Shown: positions 7,411 through 15,491 of the stretch, piece by piece | Layout of the letters: the number at the start of each line of letters is the position of its first letter | Numbering within the stretch: the first letter of the stretch is position 1 | NCBI RefSeq assembly: GCF_900108175.1 | Contig: NZ_FNVO01000002.1 | Location: 435,051-499,050 of the forward strand | From: Thermomonospora echinospora | Lineage (GTDB): Bacteria; Actinomycetota; Actinomycetes; Streptosporangiales; Streptosporangiaceae | DNA: 64,000 bases | Reading direction: 5' to 3' | Position numbers and translations under genes: made by a program | The notes under the pieces: model-generated | The model's database searches: none | What the model was told of the DNA's origin: nothing | The model's input: the letters and a program-made list of their open reading frames with translations, nothing else

Positions 7411-8690
7411 GCGTGAAGATCGCCGTTGTGGGGGCGGGCAGCGGCTACATGCCGGGGGTCATCCGCGGCCTGCTGCACCGGGCCGCCGACCTGGCAGGGG
7501 CCGAGCTGGCCTTCTACGACCCGGACGCCGAGCACCTGGCGCTGATGACCCGGCTGGCGACCGCCATGTTCGCCGCCCGCGGCGCGGACCTCACCGTCGT
7601 GGCGCACACCGAGCTCAAACCCGCGCTGGCCGGCGCCTCCTACGTGTTCACCACCTTCCGGCCCGGCGGGATGGCCGCACGTCACCTGGACGAGTCGATC
7701 CCGCTCAGGCACGGCGTGGTGGGGCAGGAGACGGCCGGTCCCGGCGGGTTCCTGATGGCCTGCCGGTCCGTCCCCGTCCTGCTGGAGATCGCCGACGTCG
7801 CCGACCCCGGCGCCTGGATCATCAACTACACCAACCCCACCAACGTCGTCACCGACGCGGTGCTGCGGCACCGGCCGGGCACCCGCGTCATCGGGCTGTG
7901 CGACCAGCACGTCGGCGACACCGAGATGTGGGCCGGGTTGCTGGGTCTGCCCGCCGACGGGCTGGAGGCCGACTGGATCGGCCTCAACCACGCCACCTGG
8001 GCCGAGCGGGTCCGCCTGCACGGTGAGCCCATCGACCTGCCCGCCCGGCTGGCCTCCCTGGAGATCCCCGGGGGCGGCGCCACCCCCTGGCGCGACCCGT
8101 CCCGCATGGCGGAGCTGGCCCAAGCCCTGGGCTTCCTGCCCAACTCCTACGCCAAGTACTACTTCTTCCACGACGAGGTCGTGGCGGAGCTGCGCGCCAA
8201 GGGCACCACCCGGGCCCAGGACATCCTGGCCATGCTCCCCGGCTACTACGCCTCCATCGCCGCCGAGGCCGCCAAGCCCGACCCCGATCCCAGCCGCGAA
8301 CGGGGCGGCGGCGAGCACGGCGAGTTCGCCGTCGACGTCATCTGCGCGCTGCACCGCGACGAGGGACGCCGCATCATCGTCAACACCCGCAACGGCGGCG
8401 CCATCTCCTCACTGGAGGACGACGCCGTCGTCGAGGTCCCCGCCGTCGTCGGCCGCAGCGGCCCCGTCCCGCTCACCATGGGTCCGCTGCCCGGCCCGGT
8501 ACGCGGCCTCACCCGGGCCATCCACGAGTACGAGCGGCTCGCCGCCGACGCCGCCGTGACAGGCGACCGGCGCACGGCGCTGCAGGCGCTGATGGCCCAC
8601 CCGTTCATCCGCAGCAAGCACACCGCCGAGCGCATCCTCGACGAAGGGCTGGCCGCCCACCGCGAGCACCTCCCCCAGTTCACCCGCTGA
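7407..8690 (+). CDS. Glycoside hydrolase family 4 (6-phospho-glycosidase type)
   Basis: GH4 enzymes cleave glycosides by an NAD- and metal-dependent redox mechanism. The N-terminal Rossmann motif is VKIAVVGAGSGY, followed by the family blocks VVGQETAGPGGF, IINYTNPTNVVTDAV, GLCDQHVG (position of the metal-binding Cys) and GLNHATW (metal-binding His). At 427 residues it is a normal length. The partner PfkB kinase upstream fits sugar use, but no PTS or sugar transporter is present here, so specificity for 6-phospho-beta-glucosides is only a family guess. Its ribosome site is supplied by the upstream tandem repeat. Confidence 0.9.
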   Translation: MSVKIAVVGAGSGYMPGVIRGLLHRAADLAGAELAFYDPDAEHLALMTRLATAMFAARGADLTVVAHTELKPALAGASYVFTTFRPGGMAARHLDESIPLRHGVVGQETAGPGGFLMACRSVPVLLEIADVADPGAWIINYTNPTNVVTDAVLRHRPGTRVIGLCDQHVGDTEMWAGLLGLPADGLEADWIGLNHATWAERVRLHGEPIDLPARLASLEIPGGGATPWRDPSRMAELAQALGFLPNSYAKYYFFHDEVVAELRAKGTTRAQDILAMLPGYYASIAAEAAKPDPDPSRERGGGEHGEFAVDVICALHRDEGRRIIVNTRNGGAISSLEDDAVVEVPAVVGRSGPVPLTMGPLPGPVRGLTRAIHEYERLAADAAVTGDRRTALQALMAHPFIRSKHTAERILDEGLAAHREHLPQFTR

Positions 8691-8768
8691 CCCCCGCCCC
8701 GCCCCGCTCCACCTGCGCGGGTTGAACGCGCCCGCGGCCACCTCCGTATACCCGGACGGAACCCCGAA

Positions 8769-8868
8769 CGGGAAGTCCCGGCGGGACGGCCAGGCAGGAC
8801 GGCTCGTCACAGGGCGTTCCATGGCGGGACGGCCGGGCGGGAAGTCCCGGCGGGACGGGCGGGCAGGG
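8769..8868. repeat. Direct repeat of about 30 bp, period 69 bp
   Basis: The block CGGGAAGTCCCGGCGGGACG starts at 8769 and again at 8838, with similar flanks (GGCCAGGCAGG versus GGGCGGGCAGG). It occupies the 214-bp gap between the GH4 and sigma-factor genes. Each copy contains the small palindrome CGGGAAGTCCCG. I see no gene here; the sites could bind a regulator of the sigma operon or be a simple duplication. Confidence 0.6.
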
Positions 8869-8904
8869 TGGCCGGGTGGGGCTCGGTGAGCGGGAGGAGT
8901 GGGC

Positions 8905-9411
8905 GTGCGGCTGCGACGATCCGCCGAGCGGACGCGCCTCGACGACGAGGTCTCGCTGCGGGCCGCCTACGACGAGCACGCCGGGGAGCTGTTCGCGTTC
9001 GCCGAACGCTCGCTGGGCGAGCGCGCCCTGGCCGAGGAGGCCGTCCGGGAGACGTTCCTGCGGGCCTGGCGCAGCGCCGCGCGCCTGGACGCCGGGGAGG
9101 CGGTCCTGCGCACCTGGCTGCTGGCCATCTGCCGCAACGTCGTCATCGAGCACGCCTGTTCCCGCCGCACCGCCCGCGTCGCCGACGGCACCGCTCTGGA
9201 ACGGCTGCTGACCGGTCTCCAGGTCGAGGAGGCGCTGCGGCGGCTGTCCCCCGACCACCGCGCCGTACTGGTGGAGCTGCACGTCCTCGCCCGGCCGCCC
9301 GCCGCGGTGGCCGCCGAGCTGCGCATCCCCGCCGGCACGGTCCGCAACCGGACCTACTACGCGCTCAGGGCGCTGCGCCTGGCCCTGGAGGAGATGGGGT
9401 GGGAGGCATGA
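8905..9411 (+). CDS. RNA polymerase ECF-type sigma factor
   Basis: A 168-residue sigma-70 family protein with region 2 (AYDEHAGELFAFAERSLG to EEAVRETFLRAWR) and region 4 (LRRLSPDHRAVLVELHVL, then helix-turn-helix around AAELRIPAGTVRNRTYYALR). It should direct RNA polymerase to a small regulon when released from its anti-sigma factor. GTG 8905 is chosen because GGAGG lies seven bases upstream; GTG 8899 is too close to it. Its stop overlaps the anti-sigma start (ATGA at 9408), so the pair is translationally coupled. Confidence 0.88.
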   Translation: MRLRRSAERTRLDDEVSLRAAYDEHAGELFAFAERSLGERALAEEAVRETFLRAWRSAARLDAGEAVLRTWLLAICRNVVIEHACSRRTARVADGTALERLLTGLQVEEALRRLSPDHRAVLVELHVLARPPAAVAAELRIPAGTVRNRTYYALRALRLALEEMGWEA

Positions 9412-10064
9412 ACGGCTGCCGCGACATCCAGCCCCTGCTCGGCATGTACGCCCTCGGGCGGCTGACCGAACGGGAGATGACGGCGCTGCAGGCCCACCTG
9501 GACGGCTGCCCGCTGTGCCGCATCGAGGCCGCCGAGCTGCGCGGGGTCGCCGAGGCCCTGGTCCATGCCGATCCCGAACGGGTCGAGTACCGCCCGGAGC
9601 CACCGCCCTGGCTGCGCAAAAGCGTCTTCGACCGCATCGACGGCGCCCGCCGCCGCACTCGCCGCCGGGCCGCCGCCCTCGGCCTGGCCGGCCTGACCGC
9701 GGCGGCCGCCGCGGTCACCGCGTTCTTCCTCCTCGGTGCGCCGGCCGCCCCGGACGGGCCGGACACCCCCACCGTCGCCTACTCCGCGGGCGGCGTCCGC
9801 GCCTCCGCCACCCTCACCCCGCGCCCCTGGGGCACCGCCCTGCACCTGTCGGTCAGCGGCCTGACCCCCGGCCAGAACTACACGGTGTGGCTGGAACGCC
9901 CCGACGGGCGCCGGACACCGGCCGGCAGCTTCACCGCCCAGGGCTCCACACGGCTCGTCATGGACCTGTCGTCCGGCATGAAGCCGCACAACGCCACCGC
10001 CCTCGGGCTGAGCGTCTCCGGTGGCGGCCCGCCCATCCTGCGCGCCCCCATCCCCCGCCCATGA
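9408..10064 (+). CDS. Membrane anti-sigma factor (zinc-finger, RskA-like)
   Basis: The N-terminal cytoplasmic zinc-finger anti-sigma domain shows AHLDGCPLCRIEA (HxxxCxxC), preceded by LLGMYALGRLTERE. One membrane helix follows at about residues 84-103 (LAGLTAAAAAVTAFFLLG). The extracytoplasmic half (ATLTPRPWGTALHLSVSGL and YTVWLERPDGRRTPAGSF) resembles the RskA anti-sigma-K domain. It should sequester the ECF sigma encoded just upstream until an envelope or redox signal triggers release. The 4-nt overlap with the sigma gene supports matched expression. Confidence 0.88.
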   Translation: MNGCRDIQPLLGMYALGRLTEREMTALQAHLDGCPLCRIEAAELRGVAEALVHADPERVEYRPEPPPWLRKSVFDRIDGARRRTRRRAAALGLAGLTAAAAAVTAFFLLGAPAAPDGPDTPTVAYSAGGVRASATLTPRPWGTALHLSVSGLTPGQNYTVWLERPDGRRTPAGSFTAQGSTRLVMDLSSGMKPHNATALGLSVSGGGPPILRAPIPRP

Positions 10065-10068
10065 AGAA

Positions 10069-10094
10069 GCGCCGGCCCCCTCCGGGACCGGCGC
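10069..10094. terminator. Bidirectional hairpin between convergent genes
   Basis: GCGCCGG and CCGGCGC pair as a 7-bp stem, extended inward by CCC/GGG. It starts five bases after the anti-sigma stop and serves the convergent DUF3618 gene from the other side. Confidence 0.6.
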
Positions 10095-10116
10095 CCACCG
10101 CACCCGCGGCCCAGCG

Positions 10117-10419
10117 TTACCGGCGGCCCCGGCGCCAAAGCACGAACACCGTCACGAAGACCACGGCGCCGACGCCCACCGCGACCACCCGGCGGTCGAC
10201 CTGCCCCGGCTCGCCGTCCTCACCGTGGGCCGGCGCCACCATCGCGCCCACCGTGGAGGCGACCTGCCCGGCCTCCTGCTTCAGCCGGGCCACGCCCCGC
10301 TGCGCCACGTTCCGCGGGTTGACCCGGTCGGCGAGCGCGTCGATGGTGCGCGCCAACTCTTCCCGGGTCCGCTCGATCTCCTTCTCCAGCGCCTCCGGAT
10401 CGGGGGCCTTGTCAGCCAT
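10117..10419 (-). CDS. DUF3618 domain membrane protein
   Basis: A 100-residue protein with the DUF3618 signature: the acidic helix LEKEIERTREELARTIDALA, then DRVNPRNVAQRG. A single C-terminal transmembrane helix (VVAVGVGAVVFVTVFVLW) ends in basic RRGRR. Such proteins are common in actinobacteria, often near phage-holin-like small membrane proteins; the function is unknown. The predicted topology is a cytoplasmic coiled helix tethered by a tail anchor. Confidence 0.88.
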   Translation of the reverse strand: MADKAPDPEALEKEIERTREELARTIDALADRVNPRNVAQRGVARLKQEAGQVASTVGAMVAPAHGEDGEPGQVDRRVVAVGVGAVVFVTVFVLWRRGRR

Positions 10420-10642
10420 GCCGTGTCCTTATCGTCCGAGCGTCCTGCGGCAGATGATCCGATCAGTGTGGCAGGTACGGGCCGGCGGCGCCCCGCCACC
10501 CCGCCGAACCCGCCCCGCGCCACCGGTACGGTGGTGATCTGACCAGAGTGCCCTGGGGGCGTCCCCCAGACCTCCGAAGTGCGGGTCAGGCGGTCCCCGC
10601 TCCGCGGGCGCTCCCTGACCGTCCGAGCGAAAGGCGGAACTG

Positions 10643-11110
10643 GTGTCCGAGCGGCTGCAGCCCGGCGACGTCGCCCCCGAGTTCGAGCTTCCCGACGCCG
10701 ACGGCAACCCGGTGTCCCTGGCGTCGCTGCGCGGAAAGCGCGTGATCCTCTACTTCTACCCGGCGGCCATGACCCCCGGCTGCACCAAGGAGTCGGTGGA
10801 CTTCCGCGACAGCCTGCCCGAACTGCAGGCCGCGGGCGCCACCGTCATCGGCGTCTCCCCCGACACCCCCGCCAAGCTGGCCAAGTTCCGCGACCGCGAC
10901 GCCCTGACCTTCCCCCTGCTGTCCGACCCCGACACCGAGGTCCTGCGGGCCTACGGCGCCTACGGCGAAAAGAAGCTCTACGGCAAGGTCGTCGTCGGCG
11001 TCATCCGCTCCACCTTCGTCATCGATCCCGAAGGCAAGGTCGAAAAGGCCTACTACAACGTGAAGGCCACCGGCCACGTGGACCGCCTCCGCAAGGACCT
11101 CGGCCTGTAG
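10643..11110 (+). CDS. bcp: Thioredoxin-dependent thiol peroxidase (peroxiredoxin Q/Bcp)
   Basis: Bcp reduces hydrogen peroxide and organic hydroperoxides using thioredoxin. The 155-residue product has the peroxidatic Cys in FYPAAMTPGCTKESVDFRD. The usual resolving Cys five residues later (CTxExxxC) is Ser-Val-Asp here, so this is a 1-Cys or atypical form. Core blocks PGDVAPEFELPDADG and SPDTPAKLAKFRDR confirm the family. The start is GTG 10643. It is transcribed toward a terminator and the oppositely oriented tRNA gene. Confidence 0.93.
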   Translation: MSERLQPGDVAPEFELPDADGNPVSLASLRGKRVILYFYPAAMTPGCTKESVDFRDSLPELQAAGATVIGVSPDTPAKLAKFRDRDALTFPLLSDPDTEVLRAYGAYGEKKLYGKVVVGVIRSTFVIDPEGKVEKAYYNVKATGHVDRLRKDLGL

Positions 11111-11120
11111 GGGCGTTCCG

Positions 11121-11150
11121 GGCGTGCCCTGGTCCGGGTCGGGGCACGCC
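11121..11150 (+). terminator. Hairpin terminator after bcp
   Basis: GGCGTGCCC and GGGCACGCC form a perfect 9-bp stem with a 12-base loop, ten bases after the bcp stop codon. It lies between bcp and the convergent tRNA gene. Confidence 0.6.
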
Positions 11151-11215
11151 GCCGCGTGGGGTGCCGGTCGCTTGGTGCGCTCGCCCCGTCCCCGGGGACC
11201 GCGCACCCTCAGCCG

Positions 11216-11299
11216 TGCGGGCGGGGGGACTCGAACCCCCACAGTGTTACCACCAGCAAATCCTAAGTCTGCCGCGTATGCCTATTTCGCCACGCCCGC
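11216..11299 (-). tRNA. tRNA-Leu, anticodon UAG
   Basis: The reverse strand gives an 84-base class II tRNA. The acceptor GCGGGCG pairs with CGCCCGC and the discriminator base is A. The anticodon stem GCAGA/TTTGC encloses CTTAGGA, so the anticodon is TAG (reads CUA leucine codons). A long variable arm and the T-arm GGGGGTTCGAGTCCCCC are present. CCA is not encoded. I looked for a duplicated 3' end or an integrase nearby and found neither, so it does not look like an occupied attachment site. Confidence 0.93.
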
Positions 11300-11527
11300 T
11301 TGATGGCGCTGAAGCCGCGTGCACAGCTTAGCCGCCCGGCGATGCCGGCGCAGGGGGACGAGGCTGGGGGCGGGCGGGTTATGGCGATGTGAAAAATCGG
11401 GACGTTCGCGACAGCCCGACGGGATTACGCTGGCCTGCACGGGCGGCGCGGTCGCCGTGCCCGGCGGCGCGGATCCAGGCCGGCGGCCCGAGGACGACGG
11501 ATGCCCACCTTTGCGGGGTGACGGTTG

Positions 11528-12475
11528 ATGCATCGGCCTGCCGGAACGCCGGACGGGGCGTACGCTGAACGGGTCTGCGGCCACGGTGGTGGACCTCGCG
11601 GGGACGGCTTCTTCACCGTGCGGCCGGTGGGGCAGCTCCGTCCGGGGGATCACGCCTGGCTGGCGTTCGGCGGCGGCGAGGAGCGGGAGCGGATCGTGGG
11701 CACGTTCGTGACCGACGGGCTCGCCACCGAGGAGAAGGTCGTCTACGTCACCGACACCGATCCGGCGAACCTGCCGGGCGTGCGCTGGCCGACAGGAGCG
11801 GACCCGCAGGACTTCGTCAGGAGCGGCCAGCTGCGGGTGCTGTCCCGGGAGGCCGCCTGCCTGACCGGCGGGCGCTTCGATCCGGAGCGGATGCTGGACG
11901 TCCTGGACGAGGAGGTGTCGCAGGCGTTCGACCAGGGTTTCCGGGCGGTGCGCATCACCACCGACCTCAGCTGGGCGGTGCGGGAGGCGGCGGAGCCGGT
12001 GCTGGGCTGCGAGCACCGGTTCGGCGCGGCGGTCTCGCCCAGCACGATGGCGATGGCGATCTGCCAGCTCGACCGGCGCCGGGTGCCGGCCGGCCGGCTG
12101 GCCGCGCTGCGCGACGCCCACGAGGTGCTGGTCGAAGTGGATCCGGAGTTCGACGACGGGGTGCTGCGCGTGGTGCGGACCTTCGACCCGCACGGGCTGC
12201 GGGTGGAGGGGGAGCTGGACGCGGCGCGGCACATGGTGTTCGCCGAGCGGCTGTCGCTGGCCGCGCGGGGCCGGCGGCGGGTGCACCTGGACTGCTCGCG
12301 GCTGCGCTTCCTCGACCTGGCGGGGCTGAACCTGCTGGTGGCCCAGGCGGCCCGGCTGCCGCACGGTGGCCTGCTGGTGCTGGACCGGCTGCCGGCGGAG
12401 GTGGCCGGCGTGATCGAGACGGTGGGCTGGCACCGGCTGCCGGGGCTGGCGCGGGGCCGGGACGGCGCGCGATGA
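11528..12475 (+). CDS. MEDS-STAS sensory protein (anti-sigma antagonist type)
   Basis: About 315 residues. The N-terminal part (VGQLRPGDHAWLAFGGGEE through DLSWAVREAAEPVLGCEHRF to MAICQLDRR) is the MEDS (DcmR-type sensory) domain. The C-terminal part (GLRVEGELDAARHMVFAERL, then RVHLDCSRLRFLDLAGLNLL) is a STAS domain like those of SpoIIAA-type antagonists; the usual phospho-Ser position reads as DLAGLN, without a Ser. It should sense a small ligand and act in a partner switch. It overlaps the next gene by 4 nt (ATGA). Confidence 0.85.
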   Translation: MHRPAGTPDGAYAERVCGHGGGPRGDGFFTVRPVGQLRPGDHAWLAFGGGEERERIVGTFVTDGLATEEKVVYVTDTDPANLPGVRWPTGADPQDFVRSGQLRVLSREAACLTGGRFDPERMLDVLDEEVSQAFDQGFRAVRITTDLSWAVREAAEPVLGCEHRFGAAVSPSTMAMAICQLDRRRVPAGRLAALRDAHEVLVEVDPEFDDGVLRVVRTFDPHGLRVEGELDAARHMVFAERLSLAARGRRRVHLDCSRLRFLDLAGLNLLVAQAARLPHGGLLVLDRLPAEVAGVIETVGWHRLPGLARGRDGAR

Positions 12476-13401
12476 CGCCCGGGACGTCCCTGCGGCACAA
12501 CGCGCTGCTGTACGGGGACGTCGGCGAGTATCTCGCCGTGACGGCGCCGTATCTGCGGGCCGGTCTGGAGGCCGGGGACGCGGTGTTCGCGGTGGTGCCC
12601 AGGCCCCGGTCGCAGGCGTTGCGCGAAACCCTGGGCCGGGACGGGCGGGACGTGACGTTCATCGACGCCGAGGTGTTCTACCAGCATCCGGTCCGGGCGC
12701 TGCACGAGTACGACCGGGTCATGCGCGCGCACGCGCCGCGCCGGTTGCGGGTGGTGGGCGAGAACATCTGGCCTGGCGACCGGACGGAGACGATGGAGTG
12801 GGTGCGCTACGAGTCGCTGGTGAACGCGGTGTTCGCCGCCTCGGGCGCCCAAGTGATCTGTGCCTACGACCGTACCGCGGTGGACGCGGAGATCATCGGG
12901 CATGCGCGGCGCACCCATCCGTGGCTGATCGACGGCCGCGCCGAGTACGCCAGCGGCGAGTACGCCGAACCGGCCGGGCTCGGCACGGACAGCGACCGGG
13001 TGCCGCGCACCCCGCCGCCGTCGGACGCGCAGTACCTGCCGTTCGGCTCCGAGCAGGAGTTGTACCAGGTGCGCAGGTTCGTGGCCGCGCGAGCGAGCGG
13101 ACACGGGCTGGACGGCCGCCGGGTCGTGGCACTGGAGACGGCCGTCACCGAGGTGGCGACCAACGCGCTCAAGCACGGCGCTCCCCCGATGGGGGTACGG
13201 GTGTGGACGCGGCCGGGCGAGTTCGTCTGCGAGGTCGGCGATCACGGCCGCTGGCGGCCGGGCGCGCCGGCCGGCCTGGTGCCGCCCGGGTCCGCCCTGG
13301 ACAGCGGGTTCGGCCTGTGGACGGTGCGGCTGCTGATGGACAGGGTGTGGCTGTACGCGGGCCGGGACGGCACGTTCGTCCGCATGGTGGTGCGTCCCTG
13401 A
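12472..13401 (+). CDS. MEDS-GHKL kinase protein (anti-sigma factor type)
   Basis: A 309-residue protein with an N-terminal MEDS domain (NALLYGDVGEYLAVTAPYL to VRYESLVNAVFA and QVICAYDR) and a C-terminal GHKL ATPase domain like RsbW/SpoIIAB. The N-box is ALETAVTEVATNALKHG and later ATP-lid residues lie near CEVGDHGRW and SGFGLWTVRLLMD. It would bind or phosphorylate STAS partners, plausibly those encoded on both sides. It is translationally coupled to the upstream MEDS-STAS gene. Confidence 0.85.
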   Translation: MTPGTSLRHNALLYGDVGEYLAVTAPYLRAGLEAGDAVFAVVPRPRSQALRETLGRDGRDVTFIDAEVFYQHPVRALHEYDRVMRAHAPRRLRVVGENIWPGDRTETMEWVRYESLVNAVFAASGAQVICAYDRTAVDAEIIGHARRTHPWLIDGRAEYASGEYAEPAGLGTDSDRVPRTPPPSDAQYLPFGSEQELYQVRRFVAARASGHGLDGRRVVALETAVTEVATNALKHGAPPMGVRVWTRPGEFVCEVGDHGRWRPGAPAGLVPPGSALDSGFGLWTVRLLMDRVWLYAGRDGTFVRMVVRP

Positions 13402-13532
13402 CCCGCCGGTCCGCATGCCGCGTGCACGTGCGTCTCAGATAGCCATAAAACCTGGTCACAGGTCCGCTACTGAGGGTGTGGGGCCCGGGCGTACGCTGGA
13501 GGCGCTTCGGCGGGATGGCGGTGAAGGGTGCG

Positions 13533-14372
13533 ATGGACTCCCTCTGGTCTGTCCGAAGGCCGGTCGGTGAGCTGCGGCCGGGCGACCATGCCTGGCTGGC
13601 CTTCGGTGGTGAGGACGAACACCGCCATGTGGTGGGCGCGTTCGTCCGTACGGGCCTGGCCGAGGGGGACAGGGTCGTCCTGCTGGGCGGGCCGCAGGGT
13701 GCCGAGATGGCCGGCGGTGACCAGGTGGCCGTGGTCGGCCTGGGCGATTCCGGGGCCGTGGACCCGCGGGTGCTGGCGCGGGCGCTGGCGTCGGAGATCT
13801 CCGAGGCGGACCGGTCGGGCTGCCGGGCCGTGCGGATCGTCACCGACCTGACCTGGGTGCTGCGCCGCCCCGGCGGGCTGGAGCTGGCGCTGGACTGCGA
13901 ACGGCACATCGAGCGGGTGATCGGGCCGAGCACCTCGGCCATCGCGATCTGCCAGCTGGACCGCCGGGCCTGTGCACCCGGGGAGCTGGCCGCGCTGGAG
14001 GAGGCGCACGCGGTGGCGGTCACCGCCGATCCCGACTTCGCGGACTCGGTGCTGCGCATCGACCGCACGTTCCATCCGGCGGGGCTGGCACTGGGCGGGG
14101 AGCTGGACGCCTCCCGGCACGCGGTGTTCAGCCAGGCGCTGTCGAGCGTGCTGGCCCGCGCCGACGGCGATCCGGTGCATCTGGACCTGGCCGAGCTGGA
14201 GTTCATCGACCTGGGGGCGCTGAGCATGCTGGCCGGGGCGGCCACCCGCCGTCCCGGGCACGGGCCGCTGGTGCTGGACCGGATGTCGGCCCGGCTGCGT
14301 TCGGTCGTCGAGGCGGTCGGCTGGGACATGCTGCCCGGTCTGCGGCTGGGCGCCCCGCATCCGGGCAACTGA
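13533..14372 (+). CDS. Second MEDS-STAS sensory protein
   Basis: A close paralogue of the protein at 11528: both contain LRPGDHAWLAFGG near the N-terminus, a DLTWVLR/DLSWAVR segment and an AICQLDRR motif. The STAS half shows LALGGELDASRHAVFSQALS and VHLDLAELEFIDLGALSML. The start ATG 13533 follows a GAAGG site; ATGs further upstream would add up to 19 residues. A GGGCGTACGCTG block about 45 bases upstream also occurs near the first MEDS-STAS gene and contains a TANNNT-like -10 element, so the two genes may share control. Confidence 0.83.
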   Translation: MDSLWSVRRPVGELRPGDHAWLAFGGEDEHRHVVGAFVRTGLAEGDRVVLLGGPQGAEMAGGDQVAVVGLGDSGAVDPRVLARALASEISEADRSGCRAVRIVTDLTWVLRRPGGLELALDCERHIERVIGPSTSAIAICQLDRRACAPGELAALEEAHAVAVTADPDFADSVLRIDRTFHPAGLALGGELDASRHAVFSQALSSVLARADGDPVHLDLAELEFIDLGALSMLAGAATRRPGHGPLVLDRMSARLRSVVEAVGWDMLPGLRLGAPHPGN

Positions 14373-14380
14373 GGGCCGGG

Positions 14381-14824
14381 TCAGTCCAGGGCGTCCACGA
14401 AGCGGACGGCCTCCTCGCGGTTCATCCCGGTCTCGGCCTGGACGAGCGCGACCGCCGAGTCGCGGTCACCGGCGTCCCGGAAGGCGCGGACGCGTTCGGA
14501 CAGCAGCCCGGCGCCGTGCGGCGATGCCGCCGGCGGCCCCGGGATCCGGCCGTCCTGCATCGCCTCGGCGTAGTCCTTGGCCTCCTTCAGGCCCATTCCG
14601 GTGTCGTCACGGATCAGCTTGATGGCCTCGATCTTCTTGCCACGATCGAGGAGCGCCTGAGCTCTGGTGAACGCCTCCGGCGACGGCGGCCCGCCGGGGG
14701 CGCCCTTGACGGGCCGGACCGACGACCTGGCGGCGTGTCCCGCCGCGAAGGTGATCGCGATGAAGCCCAGCATCATCGCGCCGACGGGAAGGCCGACCAG
14801 GATGAGGATGGTGGTCGAGGACAT
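14381..14824 (-). CDS. Membrane-anchored protein with two ribosomal L7/L12 C-terminal-like modules
   Basis: The 147-residue product begins with one transmembrane helix (TILILVGLPVGAMMLGFIAI). Two copies of the L7/L12 C-terminal helix pattern follow: GKKIEAIKLIRDDTGMGLKE and DRDSAVALVQAETGMNREEA. The modules resemble the factor-binding domain of bL12 but the protein is not ribosomal by architecture. Possible roles are membrane recruitment of translation factors or a structural reuse of the fold; both are speculative. It lies 50 bp downstream of rdgB on the same strand. Confidence 0.7.
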   Translation of the reverse strand: MSSTTILILVGLPVGAMMLGFIAITFAAGHAARSSVRPVKGAPGGPPSPEAFTRAQALLDRGKKIEAIKLIRDDTGMGLKEAKDYAEAMQDGRIPGPPAASPHGAGLLSERVRAFRDAGDRDSAVALVQAETGMNREEAVRFVDALD

Positions 14825-14873
14825 GACCGCCACTGTAGAGGGCCGTGCCCCTGTCGGTGGCGGCCGTCGCCGG

Positions 14874-15491
14874 TCAGACCGAGCCGGTGGCCAACACCTC
14901 GGGGAGGATCTCGGCGAGGACCCGGAACGCCTTGCCCCGATGGCTGATCGCGTCCTTCTCCTCCGGCGACAGCTCCGCCGAGGTACGGCTCTCACCGTCC
15001 GGGACGAAGATCGGGTCATAACCGAAGCCGCCGGTGCCCCGGGGCGCGTCGATCAGCTGCCCGGTCATCCGGCCCTCGACGACCCGTTCGGTGCCGTCCG
15101 GCAGCACCAGCGCCGCCGCGCAGGCGAAGTGGGCGCCGCGCAACCCGGGGGCCACGTCGGCGATCTGGTCGAGCACCAGCTCCAGGTTGGCGCGGTCCTT
15201 GTCGCCGGTGGCCGAGCCCAGCCGTCCCGACCAGCGCGCCGACAGCACCCCGGGCATCCCGTTCAGCGCGTCCACGCACAGGCCGGAGTCGTCGGCGACC
15301 GCCGGCAGCCCGGTGTGCGCGGCGATGGCGCGCGCCTTCAGCAGCGCGTTGCCGGCGAAGGTGGACTCGGTCTCGGGGACGTCGGGAGCCTGCGGGAACT
15401 CCTCCAGCCCGACGACCTCGACGCCGTCCAGGATGCGGCGCAGTTCGGCGATCTTCCCGGCGTTGCGGGTGGCGAGCACGATCCGCGTCAT
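14874..15491 (-). CDS. rdgB: XTP/dITP pyrophosphatase (Ham1/RdgB)
   Basis: RdgB hydrolyses non-canonical purine triphosphates such as dITP and XTP to keep them out of DNA and RNA. The 205-residue protein shows the N-terminal [15 protein letters not shown], the catalytic [13 protein letters not shown] and the C-terminal [15 protein letters not shown] and SHRGKAF motifs. The ATG overlaps the rph stop as ATGA, so rph and rdgB are translationally coupled, a common bacterial arrangement. Confidence 0.96.
   Translation of the reverse strand: MTRIVLATRNAGKIAELRRILDGVEVVGLEEFPQAPDVPETESTFAGNALLKARAIAAHTGLPAVADDSGLCVDALNGMPGVLSARWSGRLGSATGDKDRANLELVLDQIADVAPGLRGAHFACAAALVLPDGTERVVEGRMTGQLIDAPRGTGGFGYDPIFVPDGESRTSAELSPEEKDAISHRGKAFRVLAEILPEVLATGSV

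Noticed and set aside
11216-11299. tRNA-Leu as an integration site of a mobile element
   Set aside because: No integrase gene, no duplicated tRNA 3' end and no change in codon style beside it.
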